This document shows positions 14,238-24,818 of a stretch of 64,000 nucleotides of DNA, in pieces; position 1 is the first letter of the stretch, and each line of letters starts with the position of its first letter. The stretch is from Pterobdella sp. o SKG-2022. Its lineage: Eukaryota > Annelida > Clitellata > Hirudinida > Piscicolidae. The notes below the pieces were generated by a model that was not told the origin of the DNA, did no database searches, and was given only the letters and a program-made list of their open reading frames with translations. The stretch spans positions 9,236,875 through 9,300,874 of the forward strand of contig OZ038325.1 of assembly GCA_964035795.1 (NCBI GenBank), written 5' to 3'. The position numbers and the translations under genes are program-made.

Positions 14238-15941
14238 TTAGAAAGCCTCTTGGAAAATAGTGGTGAAGTTGACCAGGCCAAAGGTAATGATTGCTCCAAT
14301 AAATGAACCAACTTGTGTGGAAAAGCCATAAAACAGAAGCCAGTGTTTTCCGGGAAATAAAGACATTATGATAGCGATGCATACTTTGGTGTAAGAGAAA
14401 ATTGCCACTAAGAGCACTTGGGTCAGTACCTGTGAGAGGTGGGGATGTGATGTGGAGGAAAGTGTGAACAGAGGTTTGGGTGGTGGGTAGTGTGAAGGGA
14501 GGTTTGGGTGGTGGATAGTGTGAAGGGAGGTTTGGATGGTGGGTAGTGTGAAGGGATAAAAGTGATTTTAAAGGGTGTGGTTTTTATTCAAAATCCTCAT
14601 ACTTGAAAACCTAAACACAACTCATAAACCAACCGCAAAGAATTCTCCAACGAACACTCCTTTAGCGGGAGGATCAGGTGACATGTCGGCTAAAGCGATC
14701 TGATAGGCTGATAAAACAGTCCCTAGAAGAGTGAAGATGACGATGGTAGTGATGTGTTTAACTGTGTAGCCTAGAGTGATGAAGCAAGCTAGAGGGTTGA
14801 TGAGGACTGAAAGTTTTACATGGAGGTTATAGATGAGGTTGGAATAACTACGGGCAGAGTACGTCTGCAGGGCTGGAAGAACTCCGTTTGTTAAACCGTT
14901 CAACCACGCTGTGATGATAAGTAGAAGTACTCCTTTTAGCAACACTCTTCTCTCTTTTTTTTCTTCTTCGTTTTCTTCGTCTGTTTTTTTTTCGTCGTCT
15001 TTCTGTTTTTCGTTGCGATATTTCTCAAAATAGGGGAGGTAGTGAATGAGAAGAAAAGAAGCCAAAGATATAAATAACAGAATCGTTATTAGTCCCAAAA
15101 ACACTTCGACAGAAAAGCGGGGCACGGCATATATGGGGCTATAGCCCACAACTTGAGTAACTACTTCTGGAAGACCAGATGTAGAGTTTTTGGTAACATT
15201 TTCCCATTTGTTGGGCACCCACTGATCTTCATCGGTGAGCTGAGCAAGCCCCAAAATACCCGGAAGTAACCCACTCAGACCTTCTCCCACGAAAAGTGCC
15301 GTCATGTATACGGTATTAAAAGAAGATATATATGTGATATACAAAACGGAAGAAGTACAATCAACCAAAGATAAAAACAACGACAACACCAGTATCCCTG
15401 TGCTATGTTTGCCCATAGAGCCAGCCCAAAGGGTAGTGGACTCCCAGAAAAAAATCAATAGCAAACACGACACAAACGCTACAAAGATAACTACAATGAT
15501 GAAAGGGTACTCTTTAACTCTGGTTGGACTGATTGTTTTGGCAATGGTGAAAAGTAGGGGTCCGATGTTAGCTATCTGGATCACTACCACAATGTACGAG
15601 GCCAGCTTCCAGGATTCCGGAGCCTGTGGTGGGAGTAGAATGATTAGTGCTAATTATTATAATTATTGTTGTTTTCGTTTTTTTTGTTTTTGTTTTTCTC
15701 AAAAAATGACAATTTATTTTAATTTGTTTCAGTCTCGATGAAGTAACACAACAATAACAATAATAAAAAAAGTAATAAAAAAAATTAATAAACTCACAGA
15801 GCGAACAAATAGAGGCAATTCTACCCAGATGCCATTAATATCGATCCAGGAAGACAGGGCAAAGAGACACACAAGGATGAAGAGCGGAATGTTGATGTTC
15901 CTTATATACTCCCTGGCGCTGATGAAGTTTCTTGTTGCCAT
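14238..15941 (-). CDS. SLC52A: Solute carrier family 52 riboflavin transporter
   Basis: Plasma-membrane riboflavin carrier of the SLC52 (RFVT) family. Three coding exons join in phase 0: 15798-15941 (48 codons), 14634-15623 (330 codons) and 14238-14429 (63 codons plus TAA), giving about 441 aa, close to the human members (448-469). Family landmarks are WIDINGIWVELPLFV in the first span, VIQIANIGPLL, LSLVDCTSSVLYITY and FVGEGLSGLLPGILG. A charged, Lys/Glu-rich cytoplasmic loop lies near residues 235-255, followed by the C-terminal bundle ending FGLVNFTTIFQEAF. Donors and acceptors are canonical (GTGAGT at exon 1, CAG acceptors). The start MATRNFISAREY opens directly before the first membrane span. 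Which of the SLC52 paralogues it matches best cannot be told by eye, and transport of other substrates is not excluded. Confidence 0.92.
14472..14560. repeat. 28-bp G-rich tandem repeat in SLC52 intron
   Basis: About three copies of a unit like TTTGGGTGGTGGGTAGTGTGAAGGGAGG, in the last intron of the riboflavin transporter just downstream of the acceptor of the final exon as read on the plus strand. Base composition resembles the eIF4G intron repeat but the unit differs. Confidence 0.75.
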
Positions 15942-17260
15942 GTTAACAGGGATGTGCTGGAAAGATTTATGGGGTTATTTTGTTGGTTAGTGGTTGTATA
16001 GGGAAGGGGAGATGAAGGTTTTTTGATGGTGTTTTTGGGAATTTGGAGTGAAGTTGGGGACAGAAATTATAATTTTGTTGATTTTCAAGGTTTTTTGTTG
16101 ATTTTTTCGTTGTTGTTTAGCTTAGTGGTTTGTTGTAAATGTTTCTTAGTTTTTAGAAATATCAAGTGTACAAACAAAAGTTTAAAAGTTAATTTTTATT
16201 TAAAGCATAAACTCCAAAAACCAACATTTTCAACGAGTAATTGAAATAATTCGAGTTGAGATATCTTCGAAAAAGCTTCGAAATGTTCATAAAGGAAAGA
16301 AAAATAATATCCATTAAAAGATATTTATAACAACAAAAAGGAATAAAAAGAATAACAATATTAAACAAATAATAAAAATAACAATAAAATAAATAATGAT
16401 AAATTAATTCAAAGCTCAACAAACGCTCAGCTAGGCTACAACAAGTAGAATAAACGAAAAATCAAATGAAACTACTCGAAGAAAGCAATAATCATAACAA
16501 TAATAATAACAATAATAAATAGTTTGAATTCAGACTCGAATCATATTAGTCGTGAAGGTACATATTAAAGGGAGAAATAGTAAAAATAAAAATCATAATA
16601 AAAAAAATAAACAGTAATAAACACAGTGAAATAATGCAAATGGTAATATGAATATTGACCTCAATAATCGAGAATATTCACAAAAATATACAAAAAGGTA
16701 ATAATAATTAATATTTCAAAATAATATATTGAATTTATTTAAAAAATTCAAGTTATAATACAGATCCATTGAGAAAAAAATCTAAAAATTTAAGAGGTAG
16801 CCAATAAAAAGGTTGTCAGCCATTTTGGTTGAAACAAGAAATTTATTGAAAAAGGGTGGAAACAAAAAATAAAAAAACTGACATTTGTTTAAAAGTGGTA
16901 GGTGATTACAACAATATACAAAAAGACTATAAATATTTTTTAAATAAAACAAAAAACTCAAATATATATGTATGTCATCATGCCACAGATGATATAAGAA
17001 TCAAAAACAAAGTCTATAATTAAAAAATCAATAAGCACTGTTTTGTCTTGATATATATATATGTCTTGACCTTATTAATATATGTAGGTCAACATTATTT
17101 TTATTTTTTTTTTTGATTTCTTTTTGTTTGCTTATGTTGATGCTCAAGCATTTATTGGGATCCCTTGGGTTTCTTACACAGGAAGTTTGTCTACATTGAC
17201 ATCATTATCAAAATTTCATTATTTTTATTATTTTGTTGTTGTTGCTTCTTATTATTTTTA
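15942..17260. other. Intergenic, AT-rich
   Basis: Sequence between the SLC52 start codon and the protocadherin stop codon, both minus-strand. It should hold the SLC52 promoter and 5' leader and the protocadherin 3' UTR. It contains poly(A)-rich and (AAT)n stretches and short TA runs near 17050. No supported gene. Confidence 0.55.
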
Positions 17261-20179
17261 TTATTCAAATCTGAAGGCGCAGTTACATAACTGGTCATCA
17301 GCATTGTTGCCCTCAACAAAAACACCCTTCAAAACTCTCTCAAAAAGATCATTATCATCAAAAAGATCCAGGTGCTGATAATGATTTTTATTATTGCTAT
17401 TGTTTCTGTTAATATTATTGTCATTATTGATTTTATTAATGTTGTTGTTGTTGTTATGATTATTAATGTTGTTGTTATTGTGATTGTTAGTGTGCTTATT
17501 TCTGACCTGGAGTTTAAGCTCATTGTTATCATTAAATATGAAATTATTATTGCTGTTGTTATTTCCAATCTTATTATTTTTATTATTCTGATTGTTTTTA
17601 GTATTTTTGTTGTTATAGTTGTATATTTCTCTGTAGTTTCTTAAGCTATTGTGTAAAGTATTGTTTGAAAATATATCATTGTTATTATTATTATTATTAT
17701 TATCATCATTATTATTGTAATGCTTGTTTTTAGAACGATAGATGCTTGCGATGGTGTTAAAGTTCTTTGAGTTATCGTTTATGAAATCAATAATATCATC
17801 ATCATCGTTATTATTATTATTTTTATTACTATTATTATTATTATTATTATTACTGTTGTTATTTTTGTTGTTTTTATCATTGTTATTATTAATGACGAGG
17901 TCTTGTTGGGTACATTGCTCGGATATACATTGCTCCATGAAGTCACAACTGCTATTTATAATTTTCAAGATATCATCATCATCACCATCGATGTTATTAT
18001 TTTTATTATGGTTGTTTTTGTTATTATTTGTTTTGCCTAAAGTTATCTCTACATCAGCATCACTTTTTCTCAAAATTTTACTTTTTAAAATCGGAAAAAA
18101 TTTTTTTGGGAAGTTGTTTTTTAATTTATTATCGTTTTCACTTTTCTTATTAAACTTTCTAATTATTCCCGCCAAAAAGAAACACGTCATTATGATGACG
18201 AAAGTGATGATGGAGGTTGTGGCACCGATAAAAATTAAATGTATTTTACTTTTAAAAGTAGCCAAATACTCCAAGTTCTTCGAGTTCATAATGGCGGAGT
18301 TGAGAAGAGTAAAGTTACGGAGGTTATTTTTGATAGTTATGTCCTCCTTTCCTCCAAAGGTATCATGTCTTCTGTTTGAAAAACTTTCAGAATTTTCTCT
18401 TTCTTTTGATCCCATCTTTTTATCAACTTTTTGTTTTCTCTGCTTAGTTTTGCTATTATCATTATTATTATTATTATTGTTGTTGTTGTTTTTGTTATTA
18501 TTGATGTTAGCATCATTCTTATTGTTATTGTTGTTTTTATTATTGTTGCAGTTGAACAGAATATGAACAACTACTTCTGTTGACAGTCTGTGCTCTCCAC
18601 TATCTTCAGCTTTAAATAACAATTTAAATCCTTCTATTGTATTATTTTTGATGTTATTATTCATTTTATTCTCATTTTCATTATTCAAATTATCCTTGTT
18701 GTTGTTGTTGTCGTTGGGACAGAAAACATGCTTTTCGATGAAGTTGTTGTAAATGAAGTACAACTCTCCACTGGTTTTGTTGATGTTGAAAAAATTGTTG
18801 CAGTTTATGTTGAGTTGTTGTTGCAGATGTGGTTGTTGTTGAGGTCGTAGAAAATGTTTTTGTAGATTTTGTTGAAAAAATCTCTTTCTTCTCTCATTCC
18901 TCTTATGTGGGAGGTGGAATTGATGACTGTGTTGTTTTTGTTGTCGATAATGACGATCTTTATAGTGATGATGATGATAATATAAATAATATTTCCTTCG
19001 ATTTGCTTTGATATACCTCTTTTTTTTCTTGTATTTGTTAAAACTTTCAGCCACACAAGACTCGATAGAATAATTAATAAGAGCATTGTCTCCCTCATCA
19101 GCATCTCCAGCTTCCACCACTCCTACATACACCAATAATTCCAAACCTTTCCACTTTTTGCTCCGGTCCAACTCAGTTTCCACCCAAGCCAGATCTACTT
19201 CAAACTCGTATAAGTTTTGTTTAAATTCCGGGTTATTATCGTTGTCGTCGAGAATGATCACGGTGAGATTGATGAGATCTTTTTTGGGGGGAAAGCCACC
19301 ATCGAAAGCCGTGAGGATGTAGGAGTATTTGGGGGTTGTTTCGCGGTCGAGAGGCAAACTGCTTCTCAGAATCAGACCTGTCACCCGCTTCTCTGTTGAA
19401 GACACCTTCATCTGTTGCACCTCAAGAAAGAAGCTCTGATGATTTGGGTGCATAAACCTTCTCAAAGACATATGGTCGTATGACTTGTAAGAGTACAGTT
19501 CAGGTGTGAGCTCCTCAATAGGGGGTTCTAACGAGTATTTTTGGACGCCATATTGTCCACCATCTTTGTCGTCTGCAAGTGGAAGCACCACGCCACTTCC
19601 GACAGGAGCCATTTCAGACAGAAAGACGACATGGGATCTTGTGTGGAAGAGAGGAGAGTGGTCATTGATGTCTGTGATGATCACCACAATCCTTATCATC
19701 TCCTTTTCATTGCCTCCATGCACCTTGGTATCTGTTGGAATCGCTTCAAGAGACTTCACTACCAAAACGTCGAGTTGAAAATGGCACTGGGCCCAAGTGC
19801 ACAAAACTTCTCGATCGACAACACGAGTGCACATCAGGTCACCTTTAGTGGGATCCATCTTGAAGTATTTGGTGCCTGGAGGTCTTTTTTGACCAACAAG
19901 TTTTTCCGAAATTATGTAGTAAAGACTGTTGAAAGATTTTTTGTTGAAGTTGATGAGGTAGTTGTTGATGTTGTCGTAGGTGTTGTTGTTCGCTTTGTTG
20001 GTGAGGTGTTGTTTGGAGGTAAGGAGTTTGAGATCAAGGTCGATGTTGACGAGAAATGAAAATGCGGGTTGTTCTTCTTCCAGTTCGTAATTCAAAATCG
20101 TTTTGCCAATCTTTTCTTCGCTGGTGACGTTTCTTGGTGCCATAAGGCTAAAAACAAAAAATGAACATATTTTCAACAT
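17261..20179 (-). CDS. Protocadherin-like protein with short ectodomain and Asn-rich tail
   Basis: Calcium-dependent adhesion receptor of the cadherin superfamily, 972 codons in one exon, as is typical of protocadherin ectodomains. The first domain resembles protocadherin EC1: GDLMCTRVVDREVLCTWAQC followed by the calcium motif DINDHSPLF (about residues 170-180). EC2 contains LPLDRETTPKYSY and ends DDNDNNPEF. A third, degenerate EC has AGDADEGDNALINYSI and INKTSGELYFI, interrupted by a His/Lys/Gln-rich insert. One membrane span (SIITFVIIMTCFFLAGII) lies near residues 645-665, followed by an approximately 300-aa cytoplasmic tail dominated by Asn. The N-terminus MLKICSFFVFSL could be a weak signal peptide. 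However, a TTTTTAG sequence just inside it could also be an intron acceptor, so the true start may lie upstream. Head-to-head with the NOL7-like gene. Confidence 0.82.
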   Translation of the reverse strand: MLKICSFFVFSLMAPRNVTSEEKIGKTILNYELEEEQPAFSFLVNIDLDLKLLTSKQHLTNKANNNTYDNINNYLINFNKKSFNSLYYIISEKLVGQKRPPGTKYFKMDPTKGDLMCTRVVDREVLCTWAQCHFQLDVLVVKSLEAIPTDTKVHGGNEKEMIRIVVIITDINDHSPLFHTRSHVVFLSEMAPVGSGVVLPLADDKDGGQYGVQKYSLEPPIEELTPELYSYKSYDHMSLRRFMHPNHQSFFLEVQQMKVSSTEKRVTGLILRSSLPLDRETTPKYSYILTAFDGGFPPKKDLINLTVIILDDNDNNPEFKQNLYEFEVDLAWVETELDRSKKWKGLELLVYVGVVEAGDADEGDNALINYSIESCVAESFNKYKKKKRYIKANRRKYYLYYHHHHYKDRHYRQQKQHSHQFHLPHKRNERRKRFFQQNLQKHFLRPQQQPHLQQQLNINCNNFFNINKTSGELYFIYNNFIEKHVFCPNDNNNNKDNLNNENENKMNNNIKNNTIEGFKLLFKAEDSGEHRLSTEVVVHILFNCNNNKNNNNNKNDANINNNKNNNNNNNNNNDNSKTKQRKQKVDKKMGSKERENSESFSNRRHDTFGGKEDITIKNNLRNFTLLNSAIMNSKNLEYLATFKSKIHLIFIGATTSIITFVIIMTCFFLAGIIRKFNKKSENDNKLKNNFPKKFFPILKSKILRKSDADVEITLGKTNNNKNNHNKNNNIDGDDDDILKIINSSCDFMEQCISEQCTQQDLVINNNNDKNNKNNNSNNNNNNNSNKNNNNNDDDDIIDFINDNSKNFNTIASIYRSKNKHYNNNDDNNNNNNNNDIFSNNTLHNSLRNYREIYNYNNKNTKNNQNNKNNKIGNNNSNNNFIFNDNNELKLQVRNKHTNNHNNNNINNHNNNNNINKINNDNNINRNNSNNKNHYQHLDLFDDNDLFERVLKGVFVEGNNADDQLCNCAFRFE

Positions 20180-20546
20180 TTCAATTCAAATTTTATTTCA
20201 AGTTCAATTTATTTCGAAAAACAATGAATAGGTGGACTTTCAAATAATGGAATGTAATATAATGCTGAAAGATGCTATTTATAGGAAGGTTTTTGCTCAG
20301 CGATTTTAATCTTCTAATTCTTTACCTTTGACTCTGAGGTCAAAATGCTTTCTCGAAAAAGCTTTCAATTCAATAATACTTTAAAAATTTTAGAAAGCAA
20401 TTTTTTCAGCTTTCAAGAATAATTTCAGCATTTTGTCTTAATTTCTTTTTGTGTGGCCATTAGTGATACAAAGTAATTTGTACGATTGAATTTAATTTGT
20501 TCATGTGTTTTTGAAAAATAATTTAATACGAAGAAAGGCATAAAAA
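20180..20546. promoter_or_regulatory. Shared 5' region of divergent protocadherin and NOL7-like genes
   Basis: Only 367 bp separate the start codons of the minus-strand protocadherin and the plus-strand NOL7-like gene. Both promoters and both 5' leaders must therefore fall here or in undetected upstream exons. No TATA box or Initiator is distinguishable in this AT-rich background. Confidence 0.45.
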
Positions 20547-22242
20547 ATGGCTGTGAAATTGAAGAAAAAAGTTAAAAGGCTTACTAAAAATTTGAAAAGT
20601 GAGATTTTTGCTGAATTTTATTTAACTTCATACCGATATAAGCCTAAAAAAATTCGGGCTAATTACAACAATTTTTCAGAAACAAAAAAAAGCAAAAATG
20701 TAAAAAAAAATAAAAAAGAAGAAGAAGAAAATGACTTGGAAGAAGAAGAAGCTATAAGAAAAAAATTGAAAATGGAAGAGGATGAAGATGATGATGGAGT
20801 TTTGGAAGTATCTAAAAAATCAGCATTTGAGAAGATGTTGATAGAAAAAAATGAGGTTTTTTGACGTTATTCCTTTTTTAAATTTCATAATCATAATATC
20901 ATTCTTCATTTCTCTCATTTTTTTTTAGTTTATAACTATTTGAATAAATATTAATTTAATTCACAAATATATTTTAACATCAATTAAATTATTCAAATAT
21001 ATTCTTAAAAATCACTCAAAGATCATGACACAACTGAAAAACGATGAGGAATTGAAGAAAGCCAAACGTAAGATGAAGGATGAACTATTCAAAACACAAA
21101 AAGTAATTTTTCTATTTTGATGTAAAATAGCCTCAAATCAATATAATAGAAACAAACACTATGGTTCATTGAGAAACTTAATACATGAAACTTCATAAGA
21201 GTATCTTACATTATCTAGACACTGGATAATGTAAGATACTCTTACAAAAGTTTCTCAATAAACCATAGTGTTTGTTTTTATTTATACCATAATAATAATA
21301 AGAATATAAAATGTAATCAAAGCAAAATGTAGCCACGTATTATTCTATTAGTAGGGCTAATCATTTATTGATTTTTGGTGCTGTGTATTAATATTATTTC
21401 TAGTTATCTTGTTTAAATGTTATTTTTAATAAATTAATCATCACTATCATCATCATCATGACCACAGCAAGCAAAGTTAGAAGCCTTCCAGAAACATAAA
21501 CTTCCTGAAGATTTACTCAGAGAAGTACCAAATAAAAAAAATAAAGGTTATTATTATTTATAATTTTTCCATTAATTTTATTATATATGAATTAATGGTT
21601 GAATTTTTCACTCATGTATGTATGTTGTTTATTACATCCAGCATAACTCATCCACTTTTCTATGAAGTGCAGGTGATGAAATTTTATTTCTTTACAGTCA
21701 AAAGAATAAATCAGAATTCACATAATGAAGAAGAGGAGGAGGAGGAGGAAGAGGATGATGATGAGAAAAATAATGATGATAATGATATTGTTGAGGATGA
21801 AAAAGATAGAAGTGATAGTGACAAAGATGAGGATGAGGAGAATAATGATATAAGGGGCGAAGGTGATGATAATGATTACATAGCTTTAAAGAGCAGCGTC
21901 ACAGCCGTCAACAGTAACAAATACAAATTAATACCTACTTCCTTCCAGCAGGTTTTTATCATCTTTATTTACATTTTTATTGTTGTTCTATTGTTATTAT
22001 TCTTATTTTTTTGTTATTAATTGCCCATCGATAAACATCAGGCGGAAAACTTCAAAAAGAGCCACCTTTTTGGCACCAGGGTTAAGAGGCAATCAAGTAA
22101 TAATAATAAAATTATAAGAATAATCAAAAAATAAATAATAATTTAAAAAATAAAAAAGCAATAGAAATATTTTGGTTATTTTTATTCTGCAGTGGTGAGC
22201 TATTTGGCGAGCACAGAGAAAAGGAAGGCGAGAAAAGTTTAA
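20547..22242 (+). CDS. NOL7: NOL7/UTP16-like nucleolar protein
   Basis: Likely nucleolar small-subunit processome factor acting in pre-rRNA processing. Six exons join with consistent phase: 20547-20855, 21022-21102, 21468-21546, 21698-21951, 22042-22096 and 22193-22242. They give 275 aa, close to human NOL7 (257). Evidence for the family is the sequence KAKRKMKDELFKTQK then QAKLEAFQKHKLPEDLLREV, matching the NOL7 Lys-rich helix plus LLPETVLQELP, and near the end FQQAENFKKSHLFGTRVKR, matching the NUC129-type AQNFxxxxLYGxxxxR motif. Between them is a long Glu/Asp-rich acidic stretch, and the N-terminus is strongly basic (VKLKKKVKRLTKNLK). The C-terminal motif is followed by only about 16 residues. 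The assignment rests on motif order, so moderate certainty. Confidence 0.75.
21150..21278. mobile_element. Foldback (hairpin) element in NOL7-like intron 2
   Basis: The two halves are near-perfect reverse complements: AAACAAACACTATGGTT at the left, its complement at the right, and arms meeting at CTTACATTATC around a 9-nt loop (21216-21224). The left arm carries a roughly 13-nt extra segment (aatacatgaaact). No coding capacity. This looks like a small non-autonomous foldback or MITE-type element; a half copy lies at 22388-22460. Confidence 0.7.
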
Positions 22243-22387
22243 TGAAAAAAATGCCAATGTGTTTTGTGGATATATGTAAATAATTATTGTCATTTTGTTA
22301 CTGTTATGCATAATGAATAATATAATTTTGATATTATTATAAGCAATAATGCCAAAATATAACAATTAAAAAATATAATATAATAGA

Positions 22388-22460
22388 AACAAACACTGGT
22401 TTATTGAAAAGCTTTATACACGAAGCTTTTCGTAAAAATACTTTACATTATCAAGTAAAA
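22388..22460. mobile_element. Half copy of the foldback element
   Basis: It begins AAACAAACACTGGTTTATTGA, continues through a diverged middle and ends CTTTACATTATC, colinear with the left arm of the 21150-21278 hairpin. Both copies are preceded by ATATAATAG. The second arm is absent, so this is a truncated or solo-arm copy just beyond the NOL7-like stop codon. Confidence 0.6.
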
Positions 22461-22758
22461 AAATCTAAATCGATAAAGGGGAGCTGTCTTCAGTAGAAAA
22501 CCTCAAATATCAGTATACTCTTCTTCATCCAATCACTTTCAAGCATAAGAATCAAAACTTGTCGGAGTTCATGTTGGAAATACAAAAAAACATTCTGTGC
22601 TAATAAAAAAGTAGAGAAGTTTGGATTGTTTGCGAGCTCAAATATATTTCAATAAGGCATTTTCCATCATAGACTCTTGCCAAATATCTTAAAGGGTCTT
22701 CTTTGATTACCAATATTAAGTTGACCAGTCATCATTTGCTTTCTTGTTATTATTGTTG

Positions 22759-24818
22759 TTATTGGTTATTAAGGGCCTTAACCAGAGCCACGTGCAGCTT
22801 GCATGTGCAGTACTTTTCGTTGCAGGTGGGAAAACCTGCGTACAAAAAGATAATTATCATACAAATACTCAAAAGTAGGATTTATTTAATAGGTCTTATA
22901 GTATCAATTTTATTTTTTCATTATGAACAAATAAAAATAAATATTTTTAATTTTAATAATAAAAAAATAATTTTTATTGTTGTAGTTGTTATTTTTATTA
23001 TGCAAATAAAACAAATGAAATATTTGTTTTAAAATCGATGCTCACCTCGGGAGCTGAAATGGCTGGCTTGGTTGTTGTTGTTATTGCTATTATTAAAATT
23101 GTTGTTGTTGTAAGGGTTATTATCATTGTTGTTATCGTTATATCTGTTATTATTATATCCAAAACTGTTGTTATTATAGAAGGTGTTATTGTTGTCGTTG
23201 AGTTCTGTAGGAATGCCTTCAGAGCCACACACAATAAACTTCTCATGGGTCGATAGTTCTTCACATAAGTGAGATAAGCTGTTCACCTGGAAATTATCTT
23301 TTTATCTATATATCTCTCTGTTCAACTATCTATATATCTATCTATTCATCTATCTATCTATCCACCTCCCCTCCTACCTTAATATAAGGAGGATAGGCCG
23401 TATAGAGGGCACACACTGGAGGATTGCTGATGGGTAATATATTGTTTTCTATGTCTCTGTACACCTCATTAATTGATTGGTGAGATCTGTGTGTGGGTGT
23501 GTTGAGAGATGTGTGTAGGTGTGTGTGTTTTGAAAGATTTTGTGTGGGTGTGTTGAGGGATATGTGTGGGGTTTTTTTGTGTAGGCGTGTTTTACACATG
23601 AATAAAGGTGAACCTAGGGTTATAAATAACTCTTTGCTTCAACTTCCGGTTGATGTTGCTCACTAGTTCAATAATCCTCGCTTTGTTGTCACTTCTACTC
23701 ATATTTATATTATTACTATTATTTTCGTTATTATTATTGTTATTGGGATTGAAACATTGAAGATTGTTATAATCTTTGTTATTATTATTGTTATTATATT
23801 TATTTCTGCTATTGATGTTGTTATAACCAGGCTCAACATTGTTGTGGTGTTGAGGAGTGTTGACAGCGACAAAAGTTTGTTTTTCTTGTTGACTAACAGC
23901 TCTACTTTCTGTTTTTCTGTGCTTATTATTGCTATTCTTAAAATAATTATTATTTTTATTGTTATTCCTATAATAACTGTCATCATTGTCATTATTCTTA
24001 TCAAAACTAGCATTATTTTTAATATTATTGTTACTATTATTTAAAAAATCATTATCATTGTTATTATTACCATAACTGCTCCTACCATCATCAAAATCAT
24101 TATTATTATTATTCTTGTTCTCTTCATAGCTATTCTGTTTTCTAGCCAAAGCACCGTTCTTAAGGTTCGGAGTACTTCTGTACATGCTACCCATTTTATT
24201 TCCGGCCCCCTTCGCCCTCCTATTGAAGAAATCGTCGCTACTGGTGTTCTTCGGAGCTATAACATCACGCCTCTTGCTCGGGTCGCTCTTGATGGTGCGG
24301 TAGTTGGTCTTGATGAAATGTCTGTTGTTGGAGACTGCATAGTTGCCTCCTGTGGTTGGTGGGGGTGAGAAGGTAGTGGGGGTAGTTGTTGTAATGGTAA
24401 TGGTAGTAGTAACAACAAAAATAATAAAAAAAACAATTATAATAGCATAACTAATAATAATAACATAACTAATAATAATAGCATACCGCTTTGGAACTGG
24501 CCAACGTCATTGATAAGGAATCCATCGGGGATCCTCAATATGTGCTTGACCCCATTGTTAACAGGAATCTAGGGTTTGCATGATTGGCTAAATTGGCAGA
24601 GCGTTAAATAAAACTATAAAAGACCCAAAGGTTTTGGGTTCGAATCCCAACAAAAAAAGAAATCGAACCTTTTCATCTAACCAGTTGAGAAGGGTCTTAT
24701 AGGAAACAAAATGTCTACCAGAAACGGAAGTCTGTAAGCCTTTTGTGTGACTGTCTCCATTCCGAAAAAAGGTCACTAGTTTTCCCCTGCTTACGTAACT
24801 ATACTTAGGAGCGATCAT
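22759..24818 (-). CDS. Tandem doublecortin-domain protein with Asn-rich linker
   Basis: Microtubule-binding protein of the doublecortin superfamily. Six exons join with exact phase: 24669-24818, 24487-24568, 23614-24349, 23378-23486, 23046-23286 and 22759-22835, giving 464 aa. DC1 spans about residues 12-100: KLVTFFRNGDSHTKG, FVSYKTLLNWLDEK, GVKHILRIPDGFLIND and GGNYAVSNNRHFIKTNY correspond in order to the DCX N-DC core. DC2 follows a roughly 190-aa linker full of Asn runs: KARIIELVSNINRKLKQRV, SINEVYRDIENNILP, CALYTAYPPYIK and VNSLSHLCEELSTHEKFIVC. A second Asn-rich stretch follows, then a Cys-containing end (FPTCNEKYCTCKLHVALVKA). No kinase domain is present, so it is DCX/DCDC2-like rather than DCLK. 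The start MIAPKYSY gives a complete DC1. Confidence 0.83.
24578..24657 (+). other. tRNA-like sequence filling a doublecortin-gene intron
   Basis: Plus-strand TGGCTAAATTGG (24585-24596) fits the internal A box, and GGTTCGAATCC (24637-24647) is a perfect B box. The D-arm has T8, A14, G18G19, A21 and G26 in register with three of four stem pairs. The T-arm is a perfect 5-bp stem (TTGGG/CCCAA) around TTCGAAT. The anticodon stem and acceptor stem do not pair, so this is not a functional tRNA; it is a decayed tRNA or the head of a tRNA-derived SINE. It occupies most of the 100-bp first intron of the doublecortin gene (24569-24668), on the opposite strand. Confidence 0.6.

Noticed and set aside
17742..18566. 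274-codon plus-strand Leu/Ser/Phe-rich frame
   Set aside because: Antisense of the Asn-rich protocadherin tail; the Leu runs are just reverse-read (AAT/AAC)n.
23301..23600. Possible CRISPR-like or regulatory array of TATC and GT-rich repeats
   Set aside because: Simple-sequence microsatellite and CA-rich intron sequence in a eukaryotic gene; no spacers or dyad repeats.
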